Origin: Roseomonas mucosa
GTDB lineage: Bacteria > Pseudomonadota > Alphaproteobacteria > Acetobacterales > Acetobacteraceae
Direction of reading: 5' to 3'
Length of the DNA: 64,000 nucleotides
Assembly: GCA_945878375.1 (NCBI GenBank)
Contig: CAMDWG010000007.1
Location: 62,001 to 126,000 of the forward strand
Part shown: positions 61,945 to 64,000 of the stretch, piece after piece
Numbering within the stretch: the stretch's first letter is position 1
Layout of the letters: every line of letters starts with the position of its first letter
Translations under genes and position numbers: made by a program
Notes under the pieces: model-generated
Told to the model about the DNA's origin: nothing
What the model saw: the letters and a program-made list of their open reading frames with translations, nothing else
Databases searched by the model: none

Positions 61945-63185
61945 GCACGCTGCAACTCCAATCCGGCCTGGGTCTTGTCGCGCTCTGCCTGCTCGCCTGG
62001 GCGCTGGGCGGGTTTCGCCGCGGTGTCGCGTGGCGGGTGGTGGTGGCGGGGATCGGGCTGCAAGTGCTGCTCGCCATTGCGCTGCTGCACATCCCGGCGA
62101 TGCGCGCGGTCTTCGCCGTCTTCGGCCAAGGCGTGAACGCGCTGGCGGAGGCGACGAAGGCCGGCACATCCCTCGTCTTCGGCTATCTCGGCGGCGCGCC
62201 CCTGCCCTTCGATGAGAAGGCGCCGGGCGCGAGCTTCATCCTGTTCTTTCAGGCGCTGCCGCTGGTGCTCGTCGTCGGGGCGCTGTCCGCGCTGCTCTAT
62301 CACTGGCGGGTGCTGCCGGTGGCGGTGGCGGGGATGTCGCGGCTGCTGAAGCGCGCCTTCGGGCTGGATGGCGCGACGGGCTTCGCGACGGCCGCCAATG
62401 TCTTCGTCGGCATGGTGGAAGCGCCGCTGCTGATCCGCCCCTGGCTGGCGCAGCTGTCCCGCAGCGGGTTGCTCGTGGTGATGACGGCTGGGCTCGCGAC
62501 CATCAGCGGCAACACGCTGGTGCTCTATGCGCTGTTCCTCGGCCCCATCCTGCCGGATGCGGCGGGGCAGTTGCTGACCGCGAGCCTGATCTCCACCCCC
62601 GCCGCCGTGCTGGTCGCGCTGCTGATGCGGCCGGAGACGGAGCGCGTCGCGGCCGCGGGGGATGCGCCGGCGCCGCGCCTTTATGACAGCGCGATGGAAG
62701 CGCTGACGCGCGGCACGATGGACGGGCTGCAATTGCTGCTCGGCATCATGGCGATGCTGGTCGTCTTCGTGGCGCTGGTCGCGCTGGCGAATATGGCGAT
62801 CGAGCCGCTGACGGGGCTGACCTTGCAGCGCATCGCGGGGTTCCTGTTCTGGCCGGTCGCGCTGGCCATGGGCGTGCCTTCAGAGCACGCGATGACGGTC
62901 GCGGGATCGCTCGGCACGCGGCTCGTGGTGAATGAATTCGTCGCCTATCTGCAACTCGGCATGGGCGGCGGGGTGGGGCTGGATGCGCGATCCGCGCTGA
63001 TCCTGACCTATGCGCTGTGCGGCTTCGCCAATCTCGGCTCGGTCGGGATCATGCTGGGCGGCATGGTCGCGATGTGCCCGGAGCGGCGGGCGGATATCGT
63101 CCAGCTCGGCCTGCCGGCCCTGGCGGCGGGGACGATTGCCTGCTGCATGACCGGGGCGATGGTCGGGCTGTTGACCGCGCCCTGA
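61941..63185 (+). CDS. CNT family nucleoside transporter (NupC-like)
   Basis: A 414-residue concentrative nucleoside transporter with about ten spans that imports nucleosides with protons or sodium. ATAANVFVGMVEAPLLIRPWL is the first substrate loop; VMTAGLATISGNTLVLYALFLG the second; VPSEHAMTVAGSLGTRLVVNEFVAYLQL the third (the family's NEFVAY). CGFANLGSVGIMLGG is near the end. The window also has cdd and an adenosine kinase for nucleoside salvage. Overlaps rmuC by 4 bp. Confidence 0.92.
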   Translation: MSTLQLQSGLGLVALCLLAWALGGFRRGVAWRVVVAGIGLQVLLAIALLHIPAMRAVFAVFGQGVNALAEATKAGTSLVFGYLGGAPLPFDEKAPGASFILFFQALPLVLVVGALSALLYHWRVLPVAVAGMSRLLKRAFGLDGATGFATAANVFVGMVEAPLLIRPWLAQLSRSGLLVVMTAGLATISGNTLVLYALFLGPILPDAAGQLLTASLISTPAAVLVALLMRPETERVAAAGDAPAPRLYDSAMEALTRGTMDGLQLLLGIMAMLVVFVALVALANMAIEPLTGLTLQRIAGFLFWPVALAMGVPSEHAMTVAGSLGTRLVVNEFVAYLQLGMGGGVGLDARSALILTYALCGFANLGSVGIMLGGMVAMCPERRADIVQLGLPALAAGTIACCMTGAMVGLLTAP

Positions 63186-63205
63186 GGCAGGGGTTCCATT
63201 CCCCC

Positions 63206-64000
63206 ATGACCCGCCTCATCCAGCGCAACCTGCGCCAAGCCCCGCCGCTCGCGCTGTCGGGCGAGGGCATTTTCATCCACGATTCCAACGGAAAGACCAT
63301 CATCGACGGATCGGGCGGAGCGGCCGTCGCGTGCCTCGGCCATGGCCATCCGCGCGTGCTGGAGGCGATGCGCGCGCAGGCCGCGAAGATCAGCTACGCC
63401 CACACCGCGCTCTATTCCTGCGAACCGGCGGAACAGCTGGCGGAGCTCGTTCTGGGCGATGAGCCGGGCGGGCTCACGCATATGTATCTCTGCTCGTCGG
63501 GGTCGGAGGCGACGGAGGCCGCGCTGAAGATGGCGCGGCAATACCATGTGGAACGCGGGCAGCCGGCCCGCGCGCGCTTCATCGCCCGCCGCCAGAGCTA
63601 CCACGGCAACACGCTCGGCGCGCTGGCCGCCAGCGGCAATGCGATGCGGCGGAGGCTCTACATGCCGATGCTGGCCGACGCCTTCAGCCATGTCTCGCCC
63701 TGCTACGCCTATCGCGACCGGCGCGAGGACGAGACCGACGACGATTACGTCGCGCGCCTGGCGGCGGAGCTGGAGGCGGAGTTCCAGCGCCTCGGCCCCG
63801 ACACCATCGCGGGTTTCGTCGCGGAACCGGTTGTGGGCGCCACGCTTGGCTGCGTCACGGCGCTGCCTGGATATTTCCAGGCGGTGCGGGAGATCTGCGA
63901 CCGCCACGGTGCCCTGCTGATCCTGGATGAGGTGATGTGCGGCATGGGCCGCACCGGCACCATGCATGCCTGGGAACAGGAAGATGTTGCGCCCGATATC
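63206..64000 (+). CDS. Class III PLP aminotransferase, N-terminal part (cut by window edge)
   Basis: The first 265 codons of a class III aminotransferase, reaching the window end. The start MTRLIQRNLRQAPPLALSGE is followed by IDGSGGAAVACLGHGHP. MYLCSSGSEATEAALKMARQYH binds PLP phosphate; RRQSYHGNTLGALAASGN, FVAEPVVGATLGCV and LLILDEVMCGMGRTG follow. The PLP lysine lies beyond the edge. It starts 20 bp after nupC. The amine substrate is not known. Confidence 0.92.
   Translation, partial: MTRLIQRNLRQAPPLALSGEGIFIHDSNGKTIIDGSGGAAVACLGHGHPRVLEAMRAQAAKISYAHTALYSCEPAEQLAELVLGDEPGGLTHMYLCSSGSEATEAALKMARQYHVERGQPARARFIARRQSYHGNTLGALAASGNAMRRRLYMPMLADAFSHVSPCYAYRDRREDETDDDYVARLAAELEAEFQRLGPDTIAGFVAEPVVGATLGCVTALPGYFQAVREICDRHGALLILDEVMCGMGRTGTMHAWEQEDVAPDI

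Noticed and set aside
1-64000. CRISPR array, prophage, integrase or transposase
   Set aside because: No regularly spaced repeats, phage structural genes or recombinase motifs were found on either strand.
1-64000. tRNA, rRNA or other known structured RNA genes
   Set aside because: No cloverleaf with a GTTCRANYC arm or rRNA segment was noticed in the gaps; a covariance-model search would be decisive.

Overview
The window is chromosomal DNA of very high GC content (by eye about 70%), densely packed with short intergenic gaps and many ATGA/TGATG junctions. The gene families point to an alphaproteobacterium, most likely Acetobacteraceae (Roseomonas-like): a DUF3576 lipoprotein next to leuS, a MucR/Ros regulator, a TimA (Tim44-domain) adaptor, SecB, DUF1194 and DUF3775 proteins, an alphaproteobacterial-type porin, and hemE beside a DUF299 kinase and maf. 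I saw no rRNA, tRNA, CRISPR array, transposase or prophage gene. The genus is inferred from gene content, not from a database search.

Layout. 0-5 kb: start of leuS, DUF3576 lipoprotein, porin, a ThiE/TenI-like gene facing a YggS gene, and trpS. 5-15 kb: AEC transporter, bactofilin, adenosine kinase, typA, a vapBC pair joined to cdd, an AmpG-like transporter and small lipoproteins. 15-21.5 kb: gshB, the aroE-coaE-dnaQ operon, lutABC and an Smr protein. 21.6-27.7 kb: XRE regulator, PlsC, then miaB-phoH-ybeY-corC. 27.7-35.6 kb: surface-sugar genes (FlaA1/PglF-type dehydratase, FkbM methyltransferase, WecA-like transferase, DegT aminotransferase) mixed with a GST, a VOC protein and small envelope proteins. 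35.6-42.3 kb: isochorismatase-like hydrolase, histidine phosphatase, timA-mltA, hemE, a 419-bp non-coding gap, ppsR-maf and a rhodanese. 42.4-47 kb: YihY, OlsB-like acyltransferase, fur, mucR, tusA, rimI-tsaB. 47-55.3 kb: omega-aminotransferase, a CobW GTPase with a WD40 partner, aldo/keto reductase, DUF3775, DUF1194, secB and lnt. 55.4-64 kb: rpe-heparinase-GT4-purH, rmuC-nupC and a truncated class III aminotransferase.

Most genes are housekeeping, but their order is unusual. Two gene blocks that are contiguous in many Alphaproteobacteria are present in pieces. One is the Caulobacter origin-side run (hemE / DUF299-maf-aroE-coaE-dnaQ-secB). The other is the tsaB-rimI-fur / miaB-phoH-ybeY-corC-lnt run. 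The gap between hemE and ppsR (39946-40364) matches the position of oriC in Caulobacter. It holds an AT-rich patch and one DnaA-box-like 9-mer, so it is a candidate chromosomal origin, though weak on sequence alone.

Non-coding structure includes a dispersed element of about 104 bp with two hairpins (5057-5160, and inverted at 46889-46991), a family of CCCTCTCC/GGGAGAGG hairpins, a 15-bp inverted repeat that overlaps the rimI stop codon, and several clear terminators. I found no defence island or obviously new enzymatic system. The best leads are the candidate origin, the repeats, the vapBC-cdd coupling and the start-codon overlaps.
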